Of a stretch of 5,569 nucleotides of DNA, positions 1 through 5,569 are shown in pieces (within the stretch, counting starts at the first letter, position 1; each line of letters opens with the position of its first letter). Origin of the DNA: an uncultured Lachnobacterium sp. (lineage in GTDB: Bacteria; Bacillota; Clostridia; Lachnospirales; Lachnospiraceae); NCBI GenBank assembly GCA_900552085.1, contig URYB01000195.1, positions 1 to 5,569 of the forward strand. The letters run 5' to 3'. A program made the position numbers and the translations under genes. The notes under the pieces are model-generated. The model did no database searches. It worked only from the letters and a program-made list of their open reading frames with translations, and had not been told where the DNA came from.

Positions 1-355
1 TGGTATGGAAACTTCCGAGCTGGCGACCATAAGCATTACGTTTTACGGTCATTGGAAGCGTGGCCAGATGGGTACGATCATCGCCATCAATTTTATCAGC
101 GAGAAGAATCATTCCGGCACAAGTTGCAAGAACCGGCATACCATTTCTAATCTGTGACTGAATCGTATCAAACATTCCGAGTTCACGGAGCAGTTTCCCT
201 TGAACAGTGCTTTCGCCGCCCGGAAGAACGATTCCGTCATAAGGTTGATTTAAGTCTTCGGCTTTGCGAAGCTCGATACAGTCTGCACCGAGTTTCTGCA
301 ATGTCATTTCATGTTCAATGAATGCGCCCTGAACAGCTAATACAGCAATGGTCAT
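1..355 (-). CDS. pdxT: Pyridoxal 5'-phosphate synthase glutaminase subunit PdxT (partial, C-terminus outside window)
   Basis: This is the glutaminase subunit of the R5P-dependent (DXP-independent) vitamin B6 pathway; it hydrolyses glutamine and channels ammonia to PdxS. The reading frame starts with ATG at 355 and stays open to the left edge, giving 118 residues of a family normally about 190 long. Visible class I glutamine amidotransferase features are the N-terminal strand IAVLAVQGAF (residues 3-12), the oxyanion segment DGIVLPGGEST (40-50) and the nucleophile elbow ATCAGM with Cys79. The catalytic His/Glu pair near the C-terminus would lie beyond the window. The ATG shares one base with the pdxS stop (TAATG), and an AAAGGGG ribosome binding site lies inside the end of pdxS, so the two are almost certainly translationally coupled. 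Identification is very secure; only the missing end is untested. Confidence 0.97.
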   Translation of the reverse strand, partial: MTIAVLAVQGAFIEHEMTLQKLGADCIELRKAEDLNQPYDGIVLPGGESTVQGKLLRELGMFDTIQSQIRNGMPVLATCAGMILLADKIDGDDRTHLATLPMTVKRNAYGRQLGSFHT

Positions 356-1227
356 TATTTGCCCCTTTCTGCCATGAGAAGTTCAATTTCCTGCTCGTTG
401 ATTCCGACCATGGCCTCTCCTAAATCGGCAGAAAGTTCTGCAATCATCTTGGCATCTGTGTAGTTGGTAACTGCTTTTACGATCGCAGCGGCACGTTTTG
501 CAGGATTTCCTGATTTGAAGATACCGGAACCTACGAATACGCCTTCTGCACCGAGCTGCATCATAAGTGCGGCATCAGCAGGCGTAGCAACTCCCCCGGC
601 TGCGAAGTTTACAACTGGAAGTTTTCCGTTTTCATGTACATAGGCAACGAGATCAAATGGAACCTGCAGCTGCTTTGCAATTTCAAAAAGCTCGTCCTCA
701 CGCATGCCTTTGATCTGTGCGATTGCGCTGTTCATCTTGCGCATATGACGTACGGCCTGTACGATATCACCGGTACCAGGCTCACCTTTGGTACGGATCA
801 TGGAAGCACCTTCGTTGATTCGTCTTAATGCTTCACCTAAATCCTTGGCACCACATACGAATGGAACTTTGAAATTTTTCTTGTTGATATGGTAAACATC
901 ATCGGCTGGAGAGAGTACTTCACTTTCGTCGATGTAGTCGATTTCGATTGCTTCAAGAACCTGTGCCTCTACGAAATGTCCGATACGGCATTTTGCCATA
1001 ACAGGGATAGATACAGCATTCTGGATTCCCTGAATCATTTTTGGATCGCTCATTCTGGATACACCGCCGGCTGCACGGATATCTGCCGGGATACGCTCAA
1101 GTGCCATGACAGCACATGCGCCTGCTTCCTCGGCAATCTTTGCCTGCTCCGGTGTGGTAACGTCCATGATAACGCCGCCTTTTAACATCTGTGCCAGTTC
1201 TTTATTTAACTCATATCTGTTTTCCAT
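355..1227 (-). CDS. pdxS: Pyridoxal 5'-phosphate synthase lyase subunit PdxS
   Basis: PdxS condenses ribose 5-phosphate, glyceraldehyde 3-phosphate and ammonia into pyridoxal 5'-phosphate. It is a cytoplasmic (beta/alpha)8 barrel that, in the family, assembles as a dodecamer decorated by PdxT. The protein is 290 aa, the normal length. Conserved residues are visible: Asp22 (VIMDV), the first catalytic Lys79 in PVMAKCRIGH and the second catalytic Lys147 in MIRTKGEPGTGD, matching Lys81 and Lys149 of Bacillus PdxS. The phosphate-binding stretches VNFAAGGVATPADAALM and GAEGVFVGSGIFKSG are also intact. The frame could be extended to an ATG at 1275, but the start at 1227 is chosen because AAGGAG lies 6 bases upstream, the protein then begins MENRYELNKELAQ as in homologues, and the likely transcription start lies too close to 1275. 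It is first in the operon with pdxT. Confidence 0.98.
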   Translation of the reverse strand: MENRYELNKELAQMLKGGVIMDVTTPEQAKIAEEAGACAVMALERIPADIRAAGGVSRMSDPKMIQGIQNAVSIPVMAKCRIGHFVEAQVLEAIEIDYIDESEVLSPADDVYHINKKNFKVPFVCGAKDLGEALRRINEGASMIRTKGEPGTGDIVQAVRHMRKMNSAIAQIKGMREDELFEIAKQLQVPFDLVAYVHENGKLPVVNFAAGGVATPADAALMMQLGAEGVFVGSGIFKSGNPAKRAAAIVKAVTNYTDAKMIAELSADLGEAMVGINEQEIELLMAERGK

Positions 1228-1233
1228 TTTGAT

Positions 1234-1239
1234 CTCCTT
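1234..1239 (-). promoter_or_regulatory. Ribosome binding site of pdxS
   Basis: On the minus strand AAGGAG sits 6 bases before the ATG at 1227. It decides the start, because the in-frame ATG at 1275 has no comparable site in front of it. Confidence 0.85.
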
Positions 1240-1267
1240 TTCTTTCCGTAATAGGTTGTTTTGTATT

Positions 1268-1284
1268 CCTATCAATTTGATAGG
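1268..1284. promoter_or_regulatory. 17-bp palindrome at the presumed pdxS transcription start, candidate operator
   Basis: CCTATCAA and TTGATAGG are perfect inverted 8-mers around a single central base. The palindrome begins 4 bases downstream of a minus-strand TATAAT box, so it would cover the transcription start and the first bases of the pdxS leader. That position suits a repressor operator. The single-base centre leaves too little loop for a good RNA hairpin unless some pairs open. No regulator gene is visible, and the site does not obviously match the direct-repeat sites described for MocR-type PdxR regulators. The symmetry is seen directly; the function is inferred. Confidence 0.45.
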
Positions 1285-1288
1285 GATG

Positions 1289-1324
1289 ATTATAGTATAG
1301 ATTTGGGTATATTACTATTGCCAA
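1289..1324 (-). promoter_or_regulatory. Probable pdxST promoter
   Basis: On the minus strand a perfect TATAAT (-10) occupies 1289-1294, about 62 bases before the pdxS start codon. The -35 is uncertain. TTGGCA at 1319-1324 is the best hexamer in the region, but it is 24 bp from TATAAT and 19 bp from the overlapping alternative TATACT at 1294-1299. The promoter may therefore use TATACT with a long spacer, or depend on an activator. Confidence 0.45.
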
Positions 1325-1356
1325 AATAGAATAAAATTATAAGACCAGATAAAGAC

Positions 1357-1376
1357 TGTCACTAATGGATGGTGTC
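1357..1376 (+). repeat. Imperfect direct repeat, left copy (TGTCACTA-NN-GGATG)
   Basis: Starting at 1357 the sequence reads TGTCACTAATGGATGGTGTC. A copy in the same orientation starts at 4127 (TGTCACTATCGGATGACGCC). The two agree at 15 of the first 19 positions, including the blocks TGTCACTA and GGATG. Both lie between genes, one on each side of the accessory block. It may be a decayed end of a mobile element, but this is not established. Confidence 0.4.
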
Positions 1377-1402
1377 CGAATGAGATATCGTACAGATGAT
1401 GG

Positions 1403-1681
1403 ATTTTTAATGCAATATGGGGAGAATATTTTAGACTTGCAGACATGAAGAAACTTCTCCAGAAAACGGACGAATGGGCAAGACGCAGAATCAGAGCGGT
1501 CTATTGGAAACAGTGGAAGAAAATCAAAACAAAGTGCCGAATGCTGAAAGCACTAGGATTAGAGGATTGGAAAGCCAAGGAGATTGCGACTATAAATAAA
1601 AAAGGAGTGCTTAAAGGAAAGAAATGTGGTGATTGTGAGGTAATTGCAATTTTGGATACAGGAGAATTTATAAGGTACTGA
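1403..1681 (+). pseudogene. Group II intron reverse transcriptase/maturase, C-terminal remnant
   Basis: This frame encodes the last part of a group II intron-encoded protein (the GIIM maturase-specific domain), which in intact elements follows the reverse transcriptase domain and helps splicing of its host intron. The frame opens after a TGA at 1397-1399. Homology-like residues begin near WGEYFRLADMKKLL and continue through DEWARRRIRAVYWKQWKK, KTKCRMLKALGL and AKEIATINKKG. The ATG at 1445 would give a 78-aa product, but it is an internal methionine of the domain and has no ribosome binding site at a useful distance. Intact proteins are typically 400-600 aa, so the whole RT part is missing. 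The end is also atypical: the usual GYWR-like segment after NKKG is replaced by VLKGKKCGDCEV. No intron domain V hairpin was found downstream. It is a decayed fragment, unlikely to be active. Confidence 0.85.
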
Positions 1682-1711
1682 TATAAGGAAGATAATTATA
1701 CAATTGCAAGC

Positions 1712-1744
1712 AAAATAAACGGGAGTGATTCGATGAATCCTCCC
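1712..1744 (-). terminator. Intrinsic terminator after the Uma2-family gene
   Basis: On the minus strand GGGAG-GATTC pairs with GAATC-CTCCC across a 3-base ATC loop, with a single bulged A (10 bp in all). It is followed by G and then the T-rich tract TTTATTTT at 1719-1712. It lies 25 bases past the stop of the Uma2-family gene, where the AAA/Uma2 transcript would be expected to end. The plus-strand side of the hairpin has no T tract, so termination should act mainly on minus-strand transcripts. Confidence 0.75.
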
Positions 1745-1768
1745 AGCATTTCCCTATCATTTCAAATA

Positions 1769-2326
1769 TCAATTTAATATCGTATCAATCTCTGAAAAAT
1801 CAATATACAAATCATCATAGATATTTACTTTAATCGTAGCTTCAAATGAATATTGAACATTCAAAATATTCTGTTCAAAAAAATTCACTGTAATGGTTCG
1901 GCGACGAGGATCTACAATCCAGTATTCGCGTACACCGGCATTTTTATAATAGTAAAGTTTACGGATGTAATCGTCGGCGGGATTTCCCGGGGAGACGATT
2001 TCAATGATAAAATCAGGCGCACCGTTACAGCGTTTCCCATCAAGTTTGTCTGGATTGCAGATGACCATCAGATCTGGTTGGACAATTGTCAGAGGCGAAT
2101 CGTTCAGCTTTACATCAAACGGCGCGCAAAAGACACGACACGAACCCTGGCGCTTTTTCATGTAATTGTTGATTGTTGTTGATAATTCCATAGATATGGT
2201 TTGATGTTCCTGTGAAGGACTCGCCATATTGTAAGGAATTCCTTCAAATACTTCTGTATGAGCATCTTCCGGAAGAGCTTCGTATTGTTCAATTGTTATT
2301 AGTTCAAAGTGCTTTAAAGAGGACAT
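1769..2326 (-). CDS. Uma2 family (DUF820) putative endonuclease, PD-(D/E)XK fold
   Basis: The 185-aa protein matches the Uma2/DUF820 family, a PD-(D/E)XK nuclease-like fold of unproven biological role, usual length about 180-200 aa. Family hallmarks are present in order: the N-terminal EVFEGIPYNMASPS segment (residues 25-38) followed by H41, VQPDLMVI with Asp85, PDFIIEIVSP with Glu109, then Lys123 in YIRKLYYYKNAGV, and EYWIVDP (134-140). Asp85, Glu109 and Lys123 are the likely metal-binding/catalytic set, so the active site appears intact. No signal peptide or membrane segment is seen, so it should be cytoplasmic. AGGAGG sits 6 bases before the ATG, which supports this start. The gene lies 41 bp downstream of the AAA/PD-(D/E)XK gene on the same strand with no terminator between them, so co-transcription is likely. 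Nuclease activity and targets are not shown by the sequence. Confidence 0.9.
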   Translation of the reverse strand: MSSLKHFELITIEQYEALPEDAHTEVFEGIPYNMASPSQEHQTISMELSTTINNYMKKRQGSCRVFCAPFDVKLNDSPLTIVQPDLMVICNPDKLDGKRCNGAPDFIIEIVSPGNPADDYIRKLYYYKNAGVREYWIVDPRRRTITVNFFEQNILNVQYSFEATIKVNIYDDLYIDFSEIDTILN

Positions 2327-2367
2327 TGAATCCCTCCTGTCTTTATAATGGATAATGAAAATTCAAA

Positions 2368-4041
2368 TCATTTTTTCTTCACAACACAACGTTTTTTAAA
2401 GAAGGAAATCCCATAGCAGATTACTTCATCATAATCATCTTCAAAGGATTTGGCATACATGCGGTCATCAATCTGGCGCACGGCTTTTTCACATGCAGCA
2501 TCCAGATCATTGAGAGATTTTGCAAATTTGGCTTCAAAGACAGCAACGCGGCCGGTCAGAGCGTCATACACAATCACATCGCTGCGACCTTCTCCATGTT
2601 CTTTGTTGGAATCTACCATATAGCCGGCTCCGGCAAAGATACCCGCCAGAAAAGCATGGTAATAGTCTTCTTTGTAGTCATGATAACTTATCGTTTTGCG
2701 CAATAATTTAGTCATTTCGGAAGAGATTGTCTCGACATCCTGATTCCATACGGCATCGAACAGGGCTTTGCGACTCCATGTCTGGGCGCTTTCCTGAAAC
2801 CAGTTCAAAATCGTCGTTTGAAATATTTCCTGAATTTCTGCGTTCGGAATGATCAGTGCAGATACACCGTCTGGCAACGATTCGGACAGATCGGCATTGC
2901 GGGCTTTCGTCAGATAACCTGTGAGATAAAGAATACTCCAGAGATTATCTTCGGAGGAATGCAGATAATCGTAGGTAAGATTTTCGTCAATCCACTGTAC
3001 AATGTGCTTGCCGGAAAGCAGGGTTTCCAATTTCTGTGTGATTGTATTTCCAGCATAATCAATAAAAGAGCGAATGATGGCATTATCACTGGTGTTTTTC
3101 CAGTAGCTTGCCGGTTTCGCATTGGGATTGTATTGCAGATCGCGCATATAATTCATGACATCCCATGGACAATATACGTCGACATCTCCGAAATGGTAAC
3201 CATCATACCAGAATTTCATATCTTTGGCATGTTCTGTGGCATTGGCATCATGCAATAACTGATCCACATCCCTTTGTGTAAATCCAAAATATTCATTTAA
3301 ACGGCAATCCGCAATCGTATCGGATACGAAATTGTTTGTTCCGGTGAAGATGCTTTCTTTGGCAATGCGCAGACACCCGGTAATTACAGCAAATCGGAGC
3401 GAAGCGTTGTCTTTTAAGGCAGTGCTGAGCATTCCTTTGATCACTTCAAGCATCTGGTCGTAGTAACCGTTGGTACTGGCTTTGGCAATTGGTACATCAT
3501 ATTCATCCAACAATAGAATGGCAGGTTTTTCATAATGAGAAGCCAAAGCTTTTGTCAACAGAACAAGGCTTTGCTTGATTTCAGAGACATCGGCTTTGCG
3601 TTCTGCAATATGATGGATGATTTCTTTATCATAACTGCTGACACGATTGCTTTCTAACAGATAAAGATGCTGTTGGAACAAATCGGCAATGGTATAGACT
3701 AACATATCGTAAGCACTCGAAAAAGTAAGACCATCTACATCTTTGAATGATAAAAATAGTGTAGGGTACTGATTCATCCATTCTTTACACAGAGCAGTAT
3801 CCCTGGTAATTTCCAAACCTTCAAATATGCTTCGACTGTCTTTTCGTATATCAAAAAAACTTGCGAGCATGCGCATGCCCAGTGTTTTTCCAAAACGCCG
3901 GGGACGTGTAATTAAAGTTACTTCAGCTGATTTCGTCTGCAGCAGTCTGGCAATAAAACCGGTCTTATCGATATAGTAGTAGTTATTTTCTCTTATCTTT
4001 TCAAAATCAGAAACTCCGACAGGAATATTCAGATTTACCAT
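2368..4041 (-). CDS. AAA-ATPase-like protein with C-terminal PD-(D/E)XK nuclease domain
   Basis: This 557-aa protein has the architecture of the AAA-ATPase_like (PF09820) plus PDDEXK_9/DUF1703 (PF08011) family, common in anaerobic gut bacteria and still without a firmly known function. Seen in order: the family N-terminus IPVGVSDFEKIRENNYYYIDKT (residues 6-27); a Walker A-type loop TRPRRFGKT (45-53, Lys52), the form usual for this family; Walker B ILLLDEYD (175-182, Asp179, Glu180); a sensor-like TGCLRIAKESIFTGTNNF (221-238); and a nuclease core with Asp488 (GRSDVI), Glu503-x-Lys505 (FEAK) and Gln523 (AVRQI). Both sites therefore look intact, and the length is typical. No signal peptide or membrane helices are evident. 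AAGGAG lies 8 bases before the ATG. It has its own promoter and is followed by the Uma2 gene. Roles in defence or mobile elements are speculation. Confidence 0.92.
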   Translation of the reverse strand: MVNLNIPVGVSDFEKIRENNYYYIDKTGFIARLLQTKSAEVTLITRPRRFGKTLGMRMLASFFDIRKDSRSIFEGLEITRDTALCKEWMNQYPTLFLSFKDVDGLTFSSAYDMLVYTIADLFQQHLYLLESNRVSSYDKEIIHHIAERKADVSEIKQSLVLLTKALASHYEKPAILLLDEYDVPIAKASTNGYYDQMLEVIKGMLSTALKDNASLRFAVITGCLRIAKESIFTGTNNFVSDTIADCRLNEYFGFTQRDVDQLLHDANATEHAKDMKFWYDGYHFGDVDVYCPWDVMNYMRDLQYNPNAKPASYWKNTSDNAIIRSFIDYAGNTITQKLETLLSGKHIVQWIDENLTYDYLHSSEDNLWSILYLTGYLTKARNADLSESLPDGVSALIIPNAEIQEIFQTTILNWFQESAQTWSRKALFDAVWNQDVETISSEMTKLLRKTISYHDYKEDYYHAFLAGIFAGAGYMVDSNKEHGEGRSDVIVYDALTGRVAVFEAKFAKSLNDLDAACEKAVRQIDDRMYAKSFEDDYDEVICYGISFFKKRCVVKKK

Positions 4042-4086
4042 ATACAGATCTCCTTGTGAACATCATTCTTTCCTAAAGTTAAGTAT

Positions 4087-4115
4087 ATCATATCATGAAG
4101 AATTTCGTATTACAA
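4087..4115 (-). promoter_or_regulatory. Probable promoter of the AAA/PD-(D/E)XK gene
   Basis: On the minus strand TTGTAA (4110-4115) and TATGAT (4087-4092) are separated by exactly 17 bp. Transcription would start near 4080, giving a leader of roughly 40 bases before the start codon at 4041. The promoter faces away from the EIIA promoter at 4166-4195. Confidence 0.55.
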
Positions 4116-4126
4116 GAATTCAAAAA

Positions 4127-4146
4127 TGTCACTATCGGATGACGCC
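4127..4146 (+). repeat. Imperfect direct repeat, right copy (TGTCACTA-NN-GGATG)
   Basis: This is the second copy of the motif starting at 1357, in the same orientation, about 2.77 kb away. It lies between the two divergent promoters of this intergenic region, about 12 bp upstream of the -35 box of the AAA gene promoter. It could be the right boundary of the accessory block or a remnant of an insertion sequence end. Confidence 0.4.
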
Positions 4147-4165
4147 AAACCCCATCTTCTTTGAA

Positions 4166-4195
4166 TTGAAAATGCCTGTTTTTGGCGCTTATAAT
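4166..4195 (+). promoter_or_regulatory. Probable promoter of the EIIA-fruK operon
   Basis: TTGAAA (4166-4171) and a perfect TATAAT (4190-4195) are separated by 18 bp, a good sigma-A-type arrangement. Transcription would start near 4202, leaving a leader of about 74 bases before the EIIA start codon. The inverted 7-mers CGCCAAA (4143-4149) and TTTGGCG (4181-4187) bracket the -35 box, the second falling within the spacer. Confidence 0.65.
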
Positions 4196-4231
4196 TAAGC
4201 CATAGAAAAGAAATACGAAAAACAACCGCGG

Positions 4232-4246
4232 TAGAAAACGAATCAA
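4232..4246 (+). promoter_or_regulatory. Weak candidate cre (CcpA) site in the EIIA leader
   Basis: TAGAAAACGAATCAA agrees with the cre consensus WTGNAARCGNWWWCA at about 12 of 15 positions, counting the two N positions, and includes the central AARCG core. It lies about 30 bases downstream of the predicted transcription start, a place where catabolite repression of sugar operons by CcpA can act. The right half is poor (CAA in place of WCA), so this is only a possibility. Confidence 0.25.
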
Positions 4247-4275
4247 TCAGGCTTTATCAAAAGGAGGAAAACAAA

Positions 4276-4743
4276 ATGTTATTTTCAAAAAAAGCGAAGA
4301 AAGAAGAAAAGAAACCTGCTTTGTTATATCCGGAAAATGTAAAAGTCGGATGCAAGGCTGATACAAAAGAAAACGTGATCCGCCAGGTTGGACAGATGCT
4401 TGTGGACAGCGGATACGTTAATCCATCTTATGTGGATGCCATGGTAAAGAGAGAGGAAAGCTTTTCTACATACATGGGAAACGAACTCGCTTTACCGCAT
4501 GGTGTGGAGGAAGCAAAAAAGGAAATCAAAGCTTCCGGCATTGCAGTCATGATCTTCCCGGAAGGAACCGACTGGGGCGGTGAAACGGTAAAAGTCGTTG
4601 TCGGCATCGCAGGTGTCGGAGAGGAACATTTGCAGATTTTATCGGTGATTGCAGAGCAGGCGTTCGAAGAGGGAAATATGGAGCGCATCATAAACGGAAG
4701 TGCACAGGAAGTATATGAAATTTTAAAAGGGGGAAATGACTGA
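4276..4743 (+). CDS. PTS EIIA component, mannitol/fructose type (MtlF-like)
   Basis: The 155-aa cytoplasmic protein accepts phosphate from HPr and passes it to an EIIB domain of a sugar transporter. It is a PTS EIIA type 2 domain, most like the mannitol-specific MtlF branch. The phosphorylation site is His75 in NELALPHGVEEAK, and the second conserved active-site histidine is His118 in GIAGVGEEHLQIL. FSTYMGN (63-69) and IFPEGTDWGGETVKVV are also characteristic. Residues 1-13 form a lysine-rich extension (MLFSKKAKKEEKK) before the domain; AAGGAGG 8 bases before the ATG supports this start. The gene overlaps the following fruK by one base (TGATG), so the two are probably translationally coupled. 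The pairing with fruK rather than a mannitol-1-phosphate dehydrogenase suggests a fructose or related substrate despite the MtlF likeness; the EIIB/EIIC partner is not in the window, so no symbol is given. Confidence 0.92.
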   Translation: MLFSKKAKKEEKKPALLYPENVKVGCKADTKENVIRQVGQMLVDSGYVNPSYVDAMVKREESFSTYMGNELALPHGVEEAKKEIKASGIAVMIFPEGTDWGGETVKVVVGIAGVGEEHLQILSVIAEQAFEEGNMERIINGSAQEVYEILKGGND

Positions 4744-5569
4744 TGATCGTAACAGTAACCATGAATCCGGCAATTGACAAGACCATTGATGTGGAACATC
4801 TGGAACGGGGCGGATTAAACCGCATCCAGCATGTGGAACTGGATGCGGGTGGAAAAGGAATCAATGTTTCCAAGACCATCCATGAATTAGGTGGAAAAAG
4901 CGTTGTGACAGGATTTGTCGCAGGAAATACCGGAAAAATCATTCAGAATGTCATGAAAGAATGGAACATCGAAAGTGATTTTATCGAGGTGGCAGGCGAG
5001 ACACGTACCAACACAAAAGTATTCGAAAAGACCGGAGAACTGACAGAATTAAATGAGCCGGGTCCGGTGATCGGGGAAGATGACCTCAAGGCACTGCTTG
5101 AAAAATTAGAAGGATATGCCAAAGAAGATACGCTTTTTGTTCTGGCAGGCAGCGTGCCGCAGGGCGTGGAGAAAGACATCTACAAGCGCATCATCGAGAT
5201 GGTACATAAAAAAGGCGCAAAAGTTCTGCTGGATGCAGACGGCGAGCTTTTTACACAGGCGCTGGCAGCAGGACCGGACATTATTAAACCGAACCGTGTA
5301 GAGTTAGAACAATATGCGGGAATGGATTATGTAGCAAGCGAGCAGGAGCTTTTGCTGATTGCAAAGAAACTTATGGAGTCCGGCATCGAGAGAGTGGTTG
5401 TATCCATGGGAAAAAGCGGAGCAATGTTCATTCGCCCGAATCTGCAGGTACATTGTCCGGGACTTCGCGTAAAAGCGCATTCCACCGTCGGAGCGGGAGA
5501 TGCCATGGTAGCAGCGTTGTCCTACGCATGGGATAACAAACTTGATGCCACAGAAACCGTGAAACTTTG
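4743..5569 (+). CDS. fruK: 1-phosphofructokinase, PfkB family (partial, C-terminus outside window)
   Basis: FruK phosphorylates fructose 1-phosphate, the product of PTS fructose uptake, to fructose 1,6-bisphosphate using ATP. The frame is open from ATG 4743 to the right edge: 275 residues of a family usually about 300-310 long, so only some 30 residues should be missing. Seen: the FruK-like N-terminus VTVTMNPAIDKTIDV (residues 3-17); PfkB signature 1 with AGGKGINVSK (35-44); LAGSVPQGV (134-142); DADGE and KPNRVELE (182-189); and signature 2 HSTVGAGDAMVAA (246-258), which carries the anion hole GAGD and catalytic Asp253. Start at 4743 is supported by an AAGGGGG site about 10 bases upstream and the one-base overlap with EIIA. 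Tagatose-6-phosphate kinase (LacC) is a close relative and cannot be fully excluded, but the EIIA neighbour favours FruK. Confidence 0.92.
   Translation, partial: MIVTVTMNPAIDKTIDVEHLERGGLNRIQHVELDAGGKGINVSKTIHELGGKSVVTGFVAGNTGKIIQNVMKEWNIESDFIEVAGETRTNTKVFEKTGELTELNEPGPVIGEDDLKALLEKLEGYAKEDTLFVLAGSVPQGVEKDIYKRIIEMVHKKGAKVLLDADGELFTQALAAGPDIIKPNRVELEQYAGMDYVASEQELLLIAKKLMESGIERVVVSMGKSGAMFIRPNLQVHCPGLRVKAHSTVGAGDAMVAALSYAWDNKLDATETVKL

Noticed and set aside
1228..1275. N-terminal extension of PdxS to an ATG at 1275 (16 extra residues)
   Set aside because: There is no ribosome binding site before 1275, the predicted mRNA start lies only a few bases upstream, and homologous PdxS proteins begin at the MENRYEL position, which has a strong AAGGAG site.
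634..1300. Plus-strand open frames across pdxS
   Set aside because: They lie antisense to a clearly conserved PdxS gene, have no recognisable protein features or ribosome binding sites, and are by-products of its codon use.
1365..1448. A 27-codon plus-strand open frame overlapping the maturase remnant
   Set aside because: It has no ribosome binding site or family likeness, and it overlaps the better supported remnant in a different frame.
1721..1744. Plus-strand hairpin as domain V or VI of the group II intron
   Set aside because: It lacks the conserved domain V catalytic triad, bulge and GNRA loop, while on the minus strand the same hairpin has a T-rich tail and fits an intrinsic terminator for the Uma2 gene.
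2520..3258. Plus- and minus-strand open frames inside the AAA/PD-(D/E)XK gene
   Set aside because: They are out-of-frame overlaps with an intact 557-aa protein carrying recognisable motifs; none shows its own domain signature.
4202..4260. Riboswitch or leader RNA before the EIIA gene
   Set aside because: The leader is short, A-rich and without convincing stable stems or a terminator-like hairpin.
4428..5301. Minus-strand open frames and a short plus-strand frame over the EIIA and fruK genes
   Set aside because: Both genes are read through with intact active-site motifs on the plus strand; the other frames are serine/proline-rich or random-looking overlaps.

Overview
The window looks like chromosomal DNA from a low-to-moderate-GC Firmicute, most likely a gut clostridium of the Lachnospiraceae type. 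This rests on protein flavour (PdxS/PdxT, a mannitol-type EIIA next to FruK), strong AGGAGG-like ribosome binding sites, and an AAA-ATPase/PD-(D/E)XK fusion gene of a kind common in these genomes. It is an inference from content, not a species identification.

Layout. (1) Positions 1-1227, minus strand: the vitamin B6 operon pdxS-pdxT. PdxS (290 aa) is complete. PdxT is cut by the left edge after 118 residues. The two reading frames share one base (TAATG). A TATAAT box followed by a perfect 17-bp palindrome lies just upstream of pdxS. (2) About 1357-4146: an accessory block. It holds a plus-strand remnant of a group II intron maturase with no recognisable intron RNA around it. Next come two minus-strand genes read right to left: a 557-aa AAA-ATPase-like/PD-(D/E)XK fusion protein, then 41 bp later a 185-aa Uma2-family (DUF820) putative endonuclease that ends at a clear intrinsic terminator. 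An imperfect direct repeat (TGTCACTA-NN-GGATG) occurs once on each side of this block. (3) Positions 4147-5569, plus strand: a good sigma-A-type promoter, then a mannitol/fructose-type PTS EIIA gene overlapping by one base with a 1-phosphofructokinase (FruK/PfkB) gene that runs off the right edge.

How the genes work together: PdxS and PdxT form the pyridoxal 5'-phosphate synthase, with PdxT supplying ammonia from glutamine. The EIIA and FruK genes look like the start of a sugar uptake operon whose membrane component (EIIB/EIIC) would lie outside the window. The middle block seems unrelated to either pathway and is probably an insertion between two housekeeping loci. The AAA/PD-(D/E)XK and Uma2 proteins may be functionally linked, but that rests only on their adjacency and shared orientation. 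No tRNA, rRNA, CRISPR array or complete insertion sequence was seen.
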